Below are positions 28,999 to 38,802 of a stretch of DNA of 64,000 nt, in pieces; position 1 is the first letter of the stretch; each line of letters starts with the position of its first letter. The translations under genes were made by a program, and so were the position numbers. The notes beneath the pieces were generated by a model, which was not told the DNA's origin, ran no database searches, and was given only the letters and a program-made list of their open reading frames with translations. Origin of the DNA: Fulvimonas soli (lineage in GTDB: Bacteria; Pseudomonadota; Gammaproteobacteria; Xanthomonadales; Rhodanobacteraceae). Location: contig NZ_QGHC01000009.1 of the NCBI RefSeq assembly GCF_003148905.1, positions 1 through 64,000 of the forward strand. Direction: 5' to 3'.

Positions 28999-29034
28999 GC
29001 GCCCGGGCCGGCCCATGCCGGCCCGGCGCTTTTT
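28999..29034 (+). terminator. Intrinsic terminator after fimV
   Basis: A GC stem of about 13 bp with one bulged C (left arm from 28999, right arm 29017-29029) around a CCAT loop, followed directly by TTTTT at 29030-29034. It separates fimV from truA. Confidence 0.85.
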
Positions 29035-29079
29035 CCGCCCTGCTAATCTGTGCGGCGGTCACGCGGCTCGACGGTCTCC

Positions 29080-29847
29080 ATGCGCATTGCCCTCGGCATC
29101 GAATACGACGGCACCGATTTCCTCGGCTGGCAGCGCTTGAGCCATGGCGCCACCGTGCAGGGCGCGGTGGAGGCGGCGCTGTCCGCGGTGGCCGCGCATC
29201 CGGTCGAGGTGACCTGCGCCGGCCGCACCGACGCCGGCGTGCACGGGCGCTGCCAGGTGGTGCACTTCGACACCGAGGCGCGGCGCGCGATGCGCGGCTG
29301 GACGCTCGGCGCCTGCGCCAACCTGCCGCCCAGCGTGGCGGTGCTGTGGGCACAGGAGGTGGAGCCCTCGTTCCACGCGCGCTTCTCCGCGCGCAGCCGG
29401 CGCTACCGCTACAGCATCCTCAACCGCCCGGTGCGCGCCGCGCTGGAGGCGCGCTACGTCACCTGGGAACGCCAGCCGCTGGACGCCGCGCGCATGCACG
29501 CGGCCGCGCAGGCGCTGCTGGGCGAGCACGACTTCGGCGCCTTCCGCGCGGTGTCCTGCCAGGCCGCGCACGCGCGCCGCGAGGTGCTCGCGGTCGGCGT
29601 GCGGCGGGAGGGCGAGCGGGTGATCGTGGAGATCGAGGCCAACGCCTTCCTGCACCACATGGTGCGCAACATCGTGGGCAGCCTGCTGCCGATCGGCCGC
29701 GGCGAGCGGCCGGTCGAATGGATCGCCGAGCTGCTGGCCGGGCGCGACCGCGAGGCGGCCGGGCCGACCGCGCCGGCCTCCGGCCTGACCTTCCTCGGGC
29801 CGCGCTACGAGGCGCGCTGGGGCCTGCCGGCGGAGGTGAGCCGGTGA
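29080..29847 (+). CDS. truA: tRNA pseudouridine(38-40) synthase
   Basis: A 255-residue enzyme that isomerises uridines in the anticodon arm. Catalytic D51 is in GRTDAGVH, with the conserved [10 protein letters not shown] segment and [13 protein letters not shown] near residue 190. The N-terminal [17 protein letters not shown] fixes the start at 29080. The trpF GTG overlaps its TGA by 4 bp, the order also known from other gammaproteobacteria. Confidence 0.96.
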   Translation: MRIALGIEYDGTDFLGWQRLSHGATVQGAVEAALSAVAAHPVEVTCAGRTDAGVHGRCQVVHFDTEARRAMRGWTLGACANLPPSVAVLWAQEVEPSFHARFSARSRRYRYSILNRPVRAALEARYVTWERQPLDAARMHAAAQALLGEHDFGAFRAVSCQAAHARREVLAVGVRREGERVIVEIEANAFLHHMVRNIVGSLLPIGRGERPVEWIAELLAGRDREAAGPTAPASGLTFLGPRYEARWGLPAEVSR

Positions 29848-30500
29848 CCCGCATCAAGTGCTGCGGCATGACCCGCGTGGAGGACGCGCTGCTCGCCGCG
29901 CGCCTCGGCGCCGACGCCATCGGCCTGGTGTTCACCGCGCGCAGCCGCCGGCGCGTCTCCGTCGCGCAGGCGCAGGCCATCGCGCGCGCGCTGCCGCCGT
30001 TCGTGGCCACGGTGGCGCTGTTCATGGACGACGCGCCGGCGCTGGTGGAGGAGGTGGTCGCGGCGGTGTCGCCGGACCTCCTGCAGTTCCACGGCGGCGA
30101 GCCGGACGAGTGGTGCGCGCAGTTCGGCCGCCGCTACCTCAAGGCCATCGCGATGGGCGAGGGCGCCGCCGCGCTGGCGCGCCTGCGCGACTACCCGCGC
30201 GCCGCCGCGCTGCTGCTCGACGGCCACGGCCTCGGCGAGGCGGGCGGCAGCGGCAGGGCGTTCGACTGGTCGCTGATGCCCGGGGACCTGGCGCAGCCGC
30301 TGGTGCTCGCCGGCGGCCTGCATGCCGGCAACGTGGCCGGGGCCATCCGCGTCGCGCGGCCGTGGGCGGTGGACGTGGCCAGCGGCATCGAGTCGGCGCC
30401 GGGCGTGAAGGACCCGGCGCGGATGGCGGCCTTCATCCATGCCGTGCGCGCCGCGGACCGGCAGCGGGAACGGACCTCGGCGGACGCGCCCGGCCCATGA
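29844..30500 (+). CDS. trpF: Phosphoribosylanthranilate isomerase
   Basis: A 218-residue TIM-barrel enzyme, the third step of Trp synthesis. The catalytic Cys lies in IKCCGMTR, the catalytic Asp in LLLDGHG, and phosphate-binding loops in [10 protein letters not shown] and [12 protein letters not shown]. It is a single-function enzyme, not fused to trpC. The GTG overlaps the truA stop and its own stop overlaps the following cupin gene by 4 bp, so three genes are translationally chained. Confidence 0.95.
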   Translation: MTRIKCCGMTRVEDALLAARLGADAIGLVFTARSRRRVSVAQAQAIARALPPFVATVALFMDDAPALVEEVVAAVSPDLLQFHGGEPDEWCAQFGRRYLKAIAMGEGAAALARLRDYPRAAALLLDGHGLGEAGGSGRAFDWSLMPGDLAQPLVLAGGLHAGNVAGAIRVARPWAVDVASGIESAPGVKDPARMAAFIHAVRAADRQRERTSADAPGP

Positions 30501-31498
30501 CCGCCGCGATCGAGGAAATCCCCGCCGGCGCGCCCGTCGACCTCGACGGGCTCGTGCGCGGCGCCCGCCCCGTGGTCATCCGCGGCCTGGTCGCGGACTG
30601 GCCCATCGTGGCGGCGGCGCGCGCGTCGGACTGGACCTTCGCCGAGCAGCTGGCCGGCTTCGACAACGGCACGCCGGTGGACGCGCTGATGATGCCGCCG
30701 GAGGCCGAGGGCGTGGTCGGCTACAACGCCGACCTCAGCGGCTTCAACTACCGCCACCACCGCGTGCCGCTCACCAAGGGGCTGAAGCAGCTGCTGCTCT
30801 ACGCACGCCAGGAGCGCCCGAACGGGCTGGCGATCCAGAGCGCGGCGCTGGCCGCCTGCGCGCCGGGCTTCCTGGAACGGCATGCGCTGCCGCTGCTGCC
30901 GCCCTCGGTCCAGCCGCGCCTGTGGGTGGGCAACCGGGTGACCACGCCGGCCCACTTCGACGAGTTCCACAACGTCGCCTGCGTGGTCTGCGGCGTGCGG
31001 CGCTTCACCCTGTTCCCGCCCGAGCAGGTGCGCAACCTGTACATCGGCCCGCTGGACTTCGCGCCGACCGGCGCGGCGATCAGCGTCGCGCGGCTGGACC
31101 GCCCCGACGACCCGCGCTTCCCGCGCCTGCGCGAGGCGCTGGCGCACGCGCAGGCTGCGGAGCTGGAACCCGGCGACGCCATCTACATCCCGCCGCTGTG
31201 GTGGCACCACGTCGCCTCGCTGAAGCGGCTCAACGCGCTGGTCAACTACTGGTGGAAGCCGGTCGCGGCGCCCGGCACCGCGCCGATGACCCTGCTGGGC
31301 TGCCTGCTGCACGCCATCCTCGGCTTCCGGTCGCTGCCGCCGGCCGAGCGCGCGGCGTGGCGCGCCCTGCTGGACCACTACGTGTTCGGCGAGGAGGACC
31401 CGGCCGCGCACATCCCCGAGGCGCGCCGCGGCGTGCTGGGGCCGCTCACGCCGGAGCAGGTCGAGGCATTGCGGGCGAAGATCCAGCGCTATCTGTAG
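30497..31498 (+). CDS. JmjC/cupin-8 type 2-oxoglutarate oxygenase-like protein
   Basis: A 333-residue protein of the cupin-8 (FIH-like) family. It starts with PVVIRGLVADWP, typical of the family. The iron ligands are His and Asp in AHFDEFHN and a distal His in PPLWWHHVAS. A C-terminal helical segment (PAERAAWRALLDHYVFGE) probably dimerises. The family hydroxylates side chains of proteins, but the target is unknown. The ATG overlaps the trpF stop by 4 bp, which inserts this gene between trpF and trpBA. No Trp-related role is established. Confidence 0.88.
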   Translation: MTAAIEEIPAGAPVDLDGLVRGARPVVIRGLVADWPIVAAARASDWTFAEQLAGFDNGTPVDALMMPPEAEGVVGYNADLSGFNYRHHRVPLTKGLKQLLLYARQERPNGLAIQSAALAACAPGFLERHALPLLPPSVQPRLWVGNRVTTPAHFDEFHNVACVVCGVRRFTLFPPEQVRNLYIGPLDFAPTGAAISVARLDRPDDPRFPRLREALAHAQAAELEPGDAIYIPPLWWHHVASLKRLNALVNYWWKPVAAPGTAPMTLLGCLLHAILGFRSLPPAERAAWRALLDHYVFGEEDPAAHIPEARRGVLGPLTPEQVEALRAKIQRYL

Positions 31499-31531
31499 CG
31501 TGCGCGGCTGTTTCCGCAGTCATCGCGGTGG

Positions 31532-31600
31532 GATCGCGGCCGGAGGCCGCTCCCACGGGGTTTCCGCAAAGCCTGGTGGGAGCGGCCTCCGGCCGCGATC
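31532..31600. repeat. REPIN-like inverted repeat, family 1 copy b
   Basis: The best-preserved copy: perfect inverted 25-base arms at 31532-31556 and 31576-31600 (consensus GTGGGAGCGGCCTCCGGCCG) separated by 19 bases. It lies between the convergent cupin and trpI genes and may also terminate transcription. Confidence 0.85.
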
Positions 31601-31619
31601 TGATGAAGGGCATCCACGC

Positions 31620-32513
31620 TCACCCGCGCACGGCCAGCTCCGCGCGCAGCCACTTCGCCAGCGCCTCGACCCGCGCATCCTCCACCCGCGCCGGCGCCGC
31701 CAGCACCCAGCGCGCCTCGGTGCGCCTGAAGCCCCACGGCGCGAGCAGGCGTCCGGCGGCGAGATCGTCGGCCACCAGCGGCTCCGGCGCGATCGCCACG
31801 CCCAGCCCGGCCACCGCCGCCTCCAGCATGAAGTAGAGGTGGGGGAACGCCTGCGCCGGATGCAGCGCGGCGGCCGGCAACCGCATCGACTTCGCCCAGC
31901 TCGGCCAGGCCTGCGGGCGCGAGGTGGTGTGCAGCAGCGCCTCGCCGCACAGCGCGCGGGCCGGCTGGCCGCGCAGGCGCCTGGCGCCGGGCCAGCGCGG
32001 GCTCAGCACCGGGCCGATCCGCTCGGGCGCCAGCTCGTGCACCTGCCAGTCGCGCGGCCAGGGCGGCGCGGCCAGCAGCAGGGCGGCGTCGAGGCCGGGC
32101 AGCTGCGCGCCGGGCGCGTCCTCCTGCGCCGCGAGGTGCAGCTTCAGGTCGGGTAGGTCGCGGCCCAGCCGTTCCAGCCGCGGGATCATCCAGCGCGCGA
32201 GCACGCTGCCGGAGCAGCCGAGCACGAACGGCGCCTGCGCCTGCGTCCGCCGCAGCGCGGCCCAGCCGTCGCGCAACTGCCCGAAGGCGGCGCCGATGCG
32301 CTCGTGCAGCTGCTGGCCGGCGGGCGTGAGCGCGACGCCGCGGCCCTGCCGCGCGAACAGCGGGCGGCCCGCCGCTTCCTCCAGCACGCGCAGCTGGCGG
32401 CTGATCGCGCCGTGGGTGACGTGCAGCTCGCGTGCGGCGCGGCTCACGCTTTCCAGCCGGGCGGCGGCCTCGAAGGCGCGCAGGGCGTTCAGCGGCGGCA
32501 GCTCGCGGCTCAC
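31620..32513 (-). CDS. trpI: LysR-type regulator TrpI
   Basis: A 297-residue LysR regulator. The helix-turn-helix covers residues 20-45 ([19 protein letters not shown]). The start [15 protein letters not shown] and the effector domain opening [19 protein letters not shown] closely resemble the TrpI activator of pseudomonads. It is transcribed divergently from trpB across 133 bp, exactly the arrangement in which TrpI activates trpBA in response to indoleglycerol phosphate. Orthology is judged from remembered sequence, not a search. Confidence 0.85.
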   Translation of the reverse strand: MSRELPPLNALRAFEAAARLESVSRAARELHVTHGAISRQLRVLEEAAGRPLFARQGRGVALTPAGQQLHERIGAAFGQLRDGWAALRRTQAQAPFVLGCSGSVLARWMIPRLERLGRDLPDLKLHLAAQEDAPGAQLPGLDAALLLAAPPWPRDWQVHELAPERIGPVLSPRWPGARRLRGQPARALCGEALLHTTSRPQAWPSWAKSMRLPAAALHPAQAFPHLYFMLEAAVAGLGVAIAPEPLVADDLAAGRLLAPWGFRRTEARWVLAAPARVEDARVEALAKWLRAELAVRG

Positions 32514-32646
32514 GGGACAGGTGAGATTTCCTGAGGTATCGGTTCGATCTTATCGCTTTTTGTCGCGCCCGCCGCGCGCTAGATTGCCCGGCATGCCGGA
32601 CCGCCGCGCCGGGACGGCCTTTCAGTTTTCCGCACAGGACGGAATC
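32514..32646. promoter_or_regulatory. trpI-trpB divergent control region
   Basis: A 133-bp intergenic region, notably AT-richer between 32521 and 32572 than its surroundings. A short dyad ATCG-GTT-CGAT sits at 32538-32548 inside TATCGGTTCGATCTTATCG. It is the likely site of TrpI binding and of the two promoters. The exact operator is a guess. Confidence 0.5.
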
Positions 32647-33858
<1,212 letters not shown>

Positions 33859-33870
33859 CGGCGGGTGCCA

Positions 33871-33959
33871 GGGAATCGGGAATAGGGAATCGTCAGAGCA
33901 CCCCTCGTCCCACCGCTTTCCCCGCGAGCTTCTTGACTATTCCCCATTCCCCATTCCCT
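33871..33959. repeat. GGGAAT tandem/inverted repeat between trpB and trpA
   Basis: Three tandem GGGAATN heptamers (33871-33891) are mirrored by ATTCCCC, ATTCCCC, ATTCCCT at 33939-33959, making a large inverted repeat with a 47-base interior. It interrupts the trpBA pair. Similar heptamer-flanked inverted elements are common between genes in this bacterial group. Confidence 0.8.
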
Positions 33960-33966
33960 ACCTCCC

Positions 33967-34764
33967 ATGAACCGCATCGACGCCCGTTTCGCCCGGCTCA
34001 AGGCCGCCCGCCGCACCGGCCTGATCCCCTTCGTCACCGCGGGCGACCCCTCGCCCGCGCACGCGGTGGCGCTGATGCACGCGCTGGTCGAGGCCGGCGC
34101 GGACCTGATCGAGCTGGGCGTGCCGTTCTCCGACCCGATGGCCGACGGCCCGGTGATCCAGCACGCCAGCGAACGCGCGCTCGCGCGCGGCGTCGGGCTC
34201 GACGACGTGCTGCGCTGGGTGGCCGGGTTCCGCCGGCAGGACGACGACACGCCGGTGGTGCTGATGGGCTACCTCAACCCCGTCGAGATCCGCGGCTACG
34301 CGCGCTTCGCGCAGGAGGCCGTGGCGGCCGGCGTGGACGGCGTGCTGCTGGTGGACTGCCCGCTGGAGGAGGGCGAGGTGCTCGCGCCGCTGCGCGCGGC
34401 GGGCCTGAAGCGCATCCTGCTCGCCGCGCCCACGACCGCACCCGCGCGTATGGAAAAGCTGTGCGAGTCGGCCGAGGGCTTCCTGTACTATGTGTCGTTC
34501 GCCGGCATCACCGGCGCGGCCCGGCTCAGCGTGGCGGACATCGCCGCGCGCGTCGCCGGCCTGCGCGAACGGTCGAGGGCGCCGGTGGCGGTGGGCTTCG
34601 GCGTGCGCGACGCGCAGAGCGCGAAGGCGATCGCCGGCTTCGCCGACGCGGTGGTCATCGGCAGCGCGCTGGTCGAGCGCCTGGCGGGCGCCGCGGAGGA
34701 GGGCGAGATCGCGGAACGCGCACGGGCCTTCCTGCAACCGATCCGCGCCGCCCTCGACGCCTGA
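33967..34764 (+). CDS. trpA: Tryptophan synthase alpha chain
   Basis: A 265-residue TIM-barrel subunit that cleaves indoleglycerol phosphate to indole and G3P. The catalytic residues E49 (IELGVPFSD) and D60 (PMADGP) have the numbers known from enteric TrpA. The substrate-phosphate loop GFGVRDA and the flexible loop after FLYYVSFAGITGA are present. It probably depends on TrpI-driven transcription through trpB. Confidence 0.97.
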   Translation: MNRIDARFARLKAARRTGLIPFVTAGDPSPAHAVALMHALVEAGADLIELGVPFSDPMADGPVIQHASERALARGVGLDDVLRWVAGFRRQDDDTPVVLMGYLNPVEIRGYARFAQEAVAAGVDGVLLVDCPLEEGEVLAPLRAAGLKRILLAAPTTAPARMEKLCESAEGFLYYVSFAGITGAARLSVADIAARVAGLRERSRAPVAVGFGVRDAQSAKAIAGFADAVVIGSALVERLAGAAEEGEIAERARAFLQPIRAALDA

Positions 34765-34773
34765 CCTCGCCTT

Positions 34774-34929
34774 TTCCCTCTCCCCGCCGGGGCGAGAGCC
34801 GGGGCGAGGGGCGGGGCTTGCGAAGACGGTGGTTGCTGGCGCAAGACAAGGCTTCATGAAGAAGAAGTGCGGGCGCGCGGCCGGGCCGTCCCCTCACCCC
34901 AACCCTCTCCCCGGCGGGGAGAGGGAGCT
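34774..34929. repeat. CCCTCTCCC-type inverted repeat, copy b
   Basis: CCCTCTCCCCGCCGGGGCGA at its left is mirrored by CCCTCTCCCCGGCGGGGAGA at its right, with a GGGGCGAGGGGCGGGG inner arm and CCCCTCACCCCAA opposite. It fills the 185-bp gap between trpA and accD, and is related to the copy at 21164. Confidence 0.75.
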
Positions 34930-34949
34930 AAAAGCAGAGGTTGGTGCGT

Positions 34950-35825
<876 letters not shown>

Positions 35826-35867
35826 GCCGCGCGGCGCGATGCCATCCGGGTTCCTGAAGGAACCGGG

Positions 35868-36118
35868 ATTCCCACAGTCTTGCTTCCCGAGCGACACGGT
35901 TTTCCACAGCGCATGTGGAAGCCAGCGGGATAAGCCTGTGGGCAAGTGCGCGCTGCGGCTTTGCGCTCAGGCACTTGCCTCGCCTTGCGGAACATCTGCG
36001 CAGCCCCGCGCGGGTTTTTCCACAGCGATTGTGGAAAGCGTCCGGGAGAGCCTGTGGAAAGGTGGCCTATCTGCCTGATCGGCCAGCATGCCCCGACGCC
36101 GTGCGCAGCCTTTGCACA
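35868..36118. repeat. Cluster of DnaA-box-like motifs in two repeat units
   Basis: The 299-bp gap between accD and the PAP2 gene is packed with TTTTCCACA/TGTGGAAAG-type nonamers. TTTTCCACA lies at 35900-35908 and 36016-36024. TGTGGAAAG lies at 36030-36038 and 36053-36061. Weaker forms are TGTGGAAGC (35914), TGTGGGCAA (35937), ATTCCCACA (35868) and a TTTGCACA near 36111. They fall in two copies of a roughly 50-bp unit (35898-35947 and 36014-36064). The consensus DnaA box is TTWTNCACA, so this could be a DnaA-binding locus. No origin genes are nearby. Confidence 0.6.
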
Positions 36119-36124
36119 GCGTCC

Positions 36125-36697
36125 TCAGAACAGCCCGGCGAGCATGCCCAGCCACACCGACAGCGCGCCCAGCGCGCCGCCGATGCCGATCGCGGCGAGC
36201 ACGTCGCTGGGGTAGTGCAGCCCCAGGATCACCCGCGAGGCGGCGACCAGCGCGGTGAAGCCGAGCAGCAGCGGCGCCAGCGCCGGATACCAGGCCAGCG
36301 CCACCACGGTGAAGCCGACCGCCTGCAGCGTGTGGCCGGAGGGGAAGCTGAACTCGTCCAGCGGCGGCACGTGCGCGATCACCCCGGGGCAGGCGCGGAA
36401 CGGCCGCGGCCGCCGCGTCCAGCGCTTGAGCAGGCGGTAGAGCAGCAGCGCGGCGAGCCCGGTGGCGGCCATGTGCGCCGCCGCGACCAGCCCGCGGTGG
36501 CGGTCGGACAGCGCCAGCCCGAGCATCAGCGCGTACCAGCACGCGCCGTCGCCGAGCCGGCTGACCAGGCCGAAGAACGCGCCGACCGCGCGGCGCGCGC
36601 CCCAGCGGTTGGCCGCCACGCACATGCGGCGGTCGAAGGCCAGGCGCGGTCCGAGCGGCAGTTCAGGCGTGGGCGACGGCGGCAGGGTGGTCCGCAT
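36125..36697 (-). CDS. PAP2-family membrane phosphatase
   Basis: A 190-residue polytopic membrane protein with about five helices. The three PAP2 phosphatase motifs are intact: KRWTRRPRP, PSGH (in SFPSGHTLQ) and SRVILGLHYPSD. These give the catalytic histidines and the Asp. Likely substrates are phosphatidic acid, PGP or undecaprenyl pyrophosphate. The ATG at 36697 overlaps the end of the upstream glycosyltransferase by 35 bp, so the pair is coupled. Confidence 0.9.
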   Translation of the reverse strand: MRTTLPPSPTPELPLGPRLAFDRRMCVAANRWGARRAVGAFFGLVSRLGDGACWYALMLGLALSDRHRGLVAAAHMAATGLAALLLYRLLKRWTRRPRPFRACPGVIAHVPPLDEFSFPSGHTLQAVGFTVVALAWYPALAPLLLGFTALVAASRVILGLHYPSDVLAAIGIGGALGALSVWLGMLAGLF

Positions 36698-37826
36698 GGC
36701 GTTTCTCCTCGGCGAGCCGGCGCAACAGGGACTCGAAATCGCGCACCACCGCCTCGGGCGACAGCTGCGCGGTACTCGCGCAGGCGGCGCGGCCCATGTG
36801 GCGGATCAGGCTGGGATTGGCGGCCAGCTTCGCCACCGCCTCGATGAAGGACGGCTCGTTGCCCGGCTCGATGGCGAAGCCGTTGGCGCCGCTGCGCAGG
36901 TGCTCGCGCGCGGCGCCCTCGGCGTAGGCCACCACCGGCAGGCCGGCGGCGAGCGCCTCCAGGATCACGTTGCCGAAGGTCTCGCTGAGGCTGGGGAAGG
37001 GGAACAGGTCGGCGCTGGCGTAGTGCCGCGCCAGCTCCTCGCCGCGCTGCACGCCGGCGAAGACGAAGTCGGGATTGGCCTGCGCCAGCGCCGCGCGCGC
37101 GGGGCCGTCGCCCACCCACACGTAGCGCAGCTTCGGCATCTCGCGCTGCGCCGCGCGGAAGGCGCGCACGGCCAGCTCCAGGTTCTTCTCCGGCGCGATG
37201 CGGCCCACGTAGAGCATGACCGGCGTGCTGCCGTCGACGCCCCATTGCGCGCGCAGCGCCGGGTCGCGCCGGCCGGGATGGAACAGCGCGGTGTCCACCG
37301 CGCGGCGCAGGATGCAGGCGTTGTCCACGCCGAGCGCGCGCAGCTCCTCCGCCAGCGCGTCGGTGGGCACCAGCGTGGCGGCGGCGCGGCGGTGGAAGCG
37401 GCGCAGGTGGCCGCGCACCAGCGGCGTGAGGAAGCCCGCGCCGTAGTGGTCCGCGTAGGCGTCGAAGCGGGTGTGGAAGCCGGTGGCCGCGGGGATGCCC
37501 AGCCGCACCGCGGAGCGCAGCGCCGACCAGCCGAGCGGCCCTTCCGTGGCGATGTACACCGCGTCCGGCCGCAGGCGCTGCCAGCGCCGGCGCAGCATCC
37601 GCCCGGCCGGCAGGCCGAAGCGCAGGCCCGGGTAGCGCGGCAGCGCCGCGCCGCGCACCTCCATGGCGAGGATGCCGGGCTCGTCGGCGTGCGGCTGCGC
37701 CTGGCGGGGGCGCACCAGCTCCACCGTGTGCCCGCGCGCCGCCAGTCCGGCGGCCAGGCCATGCACGGTGAGCGCCACGCCGTTGATCTCCGGGGGATAG
37801 GTCTCGCTGACGATGCCGATGCGCAT
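36663..37826 (-). CDS. GT4-family glycosyltransferase
   Basis: A 387-residue GT-B fold enzyme. The N-terminal acceptor domain starts IGIVSETYPPEINGVA. The C-terminal donor domain has YVGRIAPEKNLEL and the E-x7-E region SLSETFGNVILEALAAGLP. The start resembles bacterial mannosyl- and glucosyl-diacylglycerol transferases. The acceptor may be a lipid, given the coupled PAP2 phosphatase, but this is inference. The reading frame runs 35 bp into the PAP2 gene. Confidence 0.9.
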   Translation of the reverse strand: MRIGIVSETYPPEINGVALTVHGLAAGLAARGHTVELVRPRQAQPHADEPGILAMEVRGAALPRYPGLRFGLPAGRMLRRRWQRLRPDAVYIATEGPLGWSALRSAVRLGIPAATGFHTRFDAYADHYGAGFLTPLVRGHLRRFHRRAAATLVPTDALAEELRALGVDNACILRRAVDTALFHPGRRDPALRAQWGVDGSTPVMLYVGRIAPEKNLELAVRAFRAAQREMPKLRYVWVGDGPARAALAQANPDFVFAGVQRGEELARHYASADLFPFPSLSETFGNVILEALAAGLPVVAYAEGAAREHLRSGANGFAIEPGNEPSFIEAVAKLAANPSLIRHMGRAACASTAQLSPEAVVRDFESLLRRLAEEKRHADHPAAVAHA

Positions 37827-37956
37827 GGGAACGGTCTTGGCTGGCCCGTTGCAGCTTCGGCGCGGCCGGTTGCGCGGACGTGGCGCGGGTGTGACGCGCC
37901 CGTGACGCCGCCGCGCCTTACACTGGGCGGACCTCAACGCGAGTCGGAGACCGACG

Positions 37957-38400
37957 ATGAAACGGATACTGCTGGCGCTGGCATTCGCATCCCTGGGCGG
38001 CGCGGCCCTCGCGGCCGACGGCCCGCAGGCCGGCGCGCTTCCGGTCGCCAAGGCGCCGGCGGGCGCCGAGGCCTACATCATCGCGCCGAAGGACGGCGCC
38101 ACCGTGAGCGGGGAGTTCACCGTGCGCTTCGGCCTGAAGGGCATGGGCGTGGCGCCCGCCGGCGTGGACAAGGAGGCCACCGGCCACCACCACCTGCTGG
38201 TGGACGTGAAGGAGCTGCCGCCCGCGGGGCAGCCGATCCCGAAGGACGCGCAGCACCTGCACTTCGGCGGCGGCCAGACCGAGACCACGCTCAAGCTCGC
38301 CCCCGGCACGCACACGCTGCAGCTGGAGCTGGGCGACGCCAACCACGTGCCGTTCGATCCGCCGGTGGTGTCGCGGCGGATCACCGTGCACGTGAAATAG
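37957..38400 (+). CDS. Secreted DUF4399 protein
   Basis: A 147-residue periplasmic protein. The signal peptide MKRILLALAFASLGGAALAA is cleaved near residue 20. The mature part matches DUF4399: AYIIAPKDGATVSGEFTVRFGLKGMGVAPAG read in pieces, then GHHHLLVD, HFGGGQTE and LGDANHVPFDPP. The histidines could bind metal, but the family has no assigned function. It is divergent from the glycosyltransferase gene. Confidence 0.9.
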   Translation: MKRILLALAFASLGGAALAADGPQAGALPVAKAPAGAEAYIIAPKDGATVSGEFTVRFGLKGMGVAPAGVDKEATGHHHLLVDVKELPPAGQPIPKDAQHLHFGGGQTETTLKLAPGTHTLQLELGDANHVPFDPPVVSRRITVHVK

Positions 38401-38413
38401 CGGGGCGGCCGCC

Positions 38414-38737
38414 ATGGCACGCGGCGCGGCCCGCGCCGTCCTGCTGTACGTGCTGCTGCCATGGCCGGCCGTACCTGCCGCCATGGTCCAGGACGCGCCG
38501 CCGGGCGGGGCCGCCGCGCCGCCGCGCCGGCCGCTGATCGAGGTGAGGGTCGTGCTGCTGCCGGCGCCGCGCACGCCGTCCGGACTGCCGGCGGTCTCGC
38601 TGGACGCGCGCCCGGCGGTCGCGCCGCAGCCGCGGCAGCAGGCGTGGCCGGCGGCGGTGCAACTGCTGGGCACCTACGCCCCGAACACGCAGATCTGCCG
38701 CGGGCGCGACTGCGAAAGCGGCCGGCCGCCCCGGTAG
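38414..38737 (+). CDS. Possible small secreted protein
   Basis: A 107-residue open frame starting 13 bases after the DUF4399 gene. The N-terminus could be a signal peptide (ARAVLLYVLLPWPAVPAAM). The rest is Pro/Arg-rich, with two cysteines near the end (CRGRDC). No family and no clear ribosome site. High GC makes chance frames of this length common, so it is doubtful. Confidence 0.35.
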   Translation: MARGAARAVLLYVLLPWPAVPAAMVQDAPPGGAAAPPRRPLIEVRVVLLPAPRTPSGLPAVSLDARPAVAPQPRQQAWPAAVQLLGTYAPNTQICRGRDCESGRPPR

Positions 38738-38802
38738 CGCGGCAGGCCGGGCGCGGCGCGCGGACATGCCTGCCGCAGCCCCGCCGCCACCATCGCGCGG
38801 CC

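Noticed and set aside
26657-29353. Very long open frame (about 900 codons) antisense to fimV and truA
   Set aside because: It mirrors the Ala/Pro-rich fimV sequence and encodes only Arg/Gly/Val-rich low complexity with no family motif. Such antisense frames are expected at this GC content.
33871-33959. Possible short CRISPR-like array from repeated GGGAATN units
   Set aside because: Units are 7 bases, directly tandem on each side and mirrored; there are no spacers and no cas genes.
35839-36078. Possible 79-codon plus-strand gene after accD
   Set aside because: It lies across the DnaA-box-like repeats, has no ribosome site and no conserved-looking sequence.
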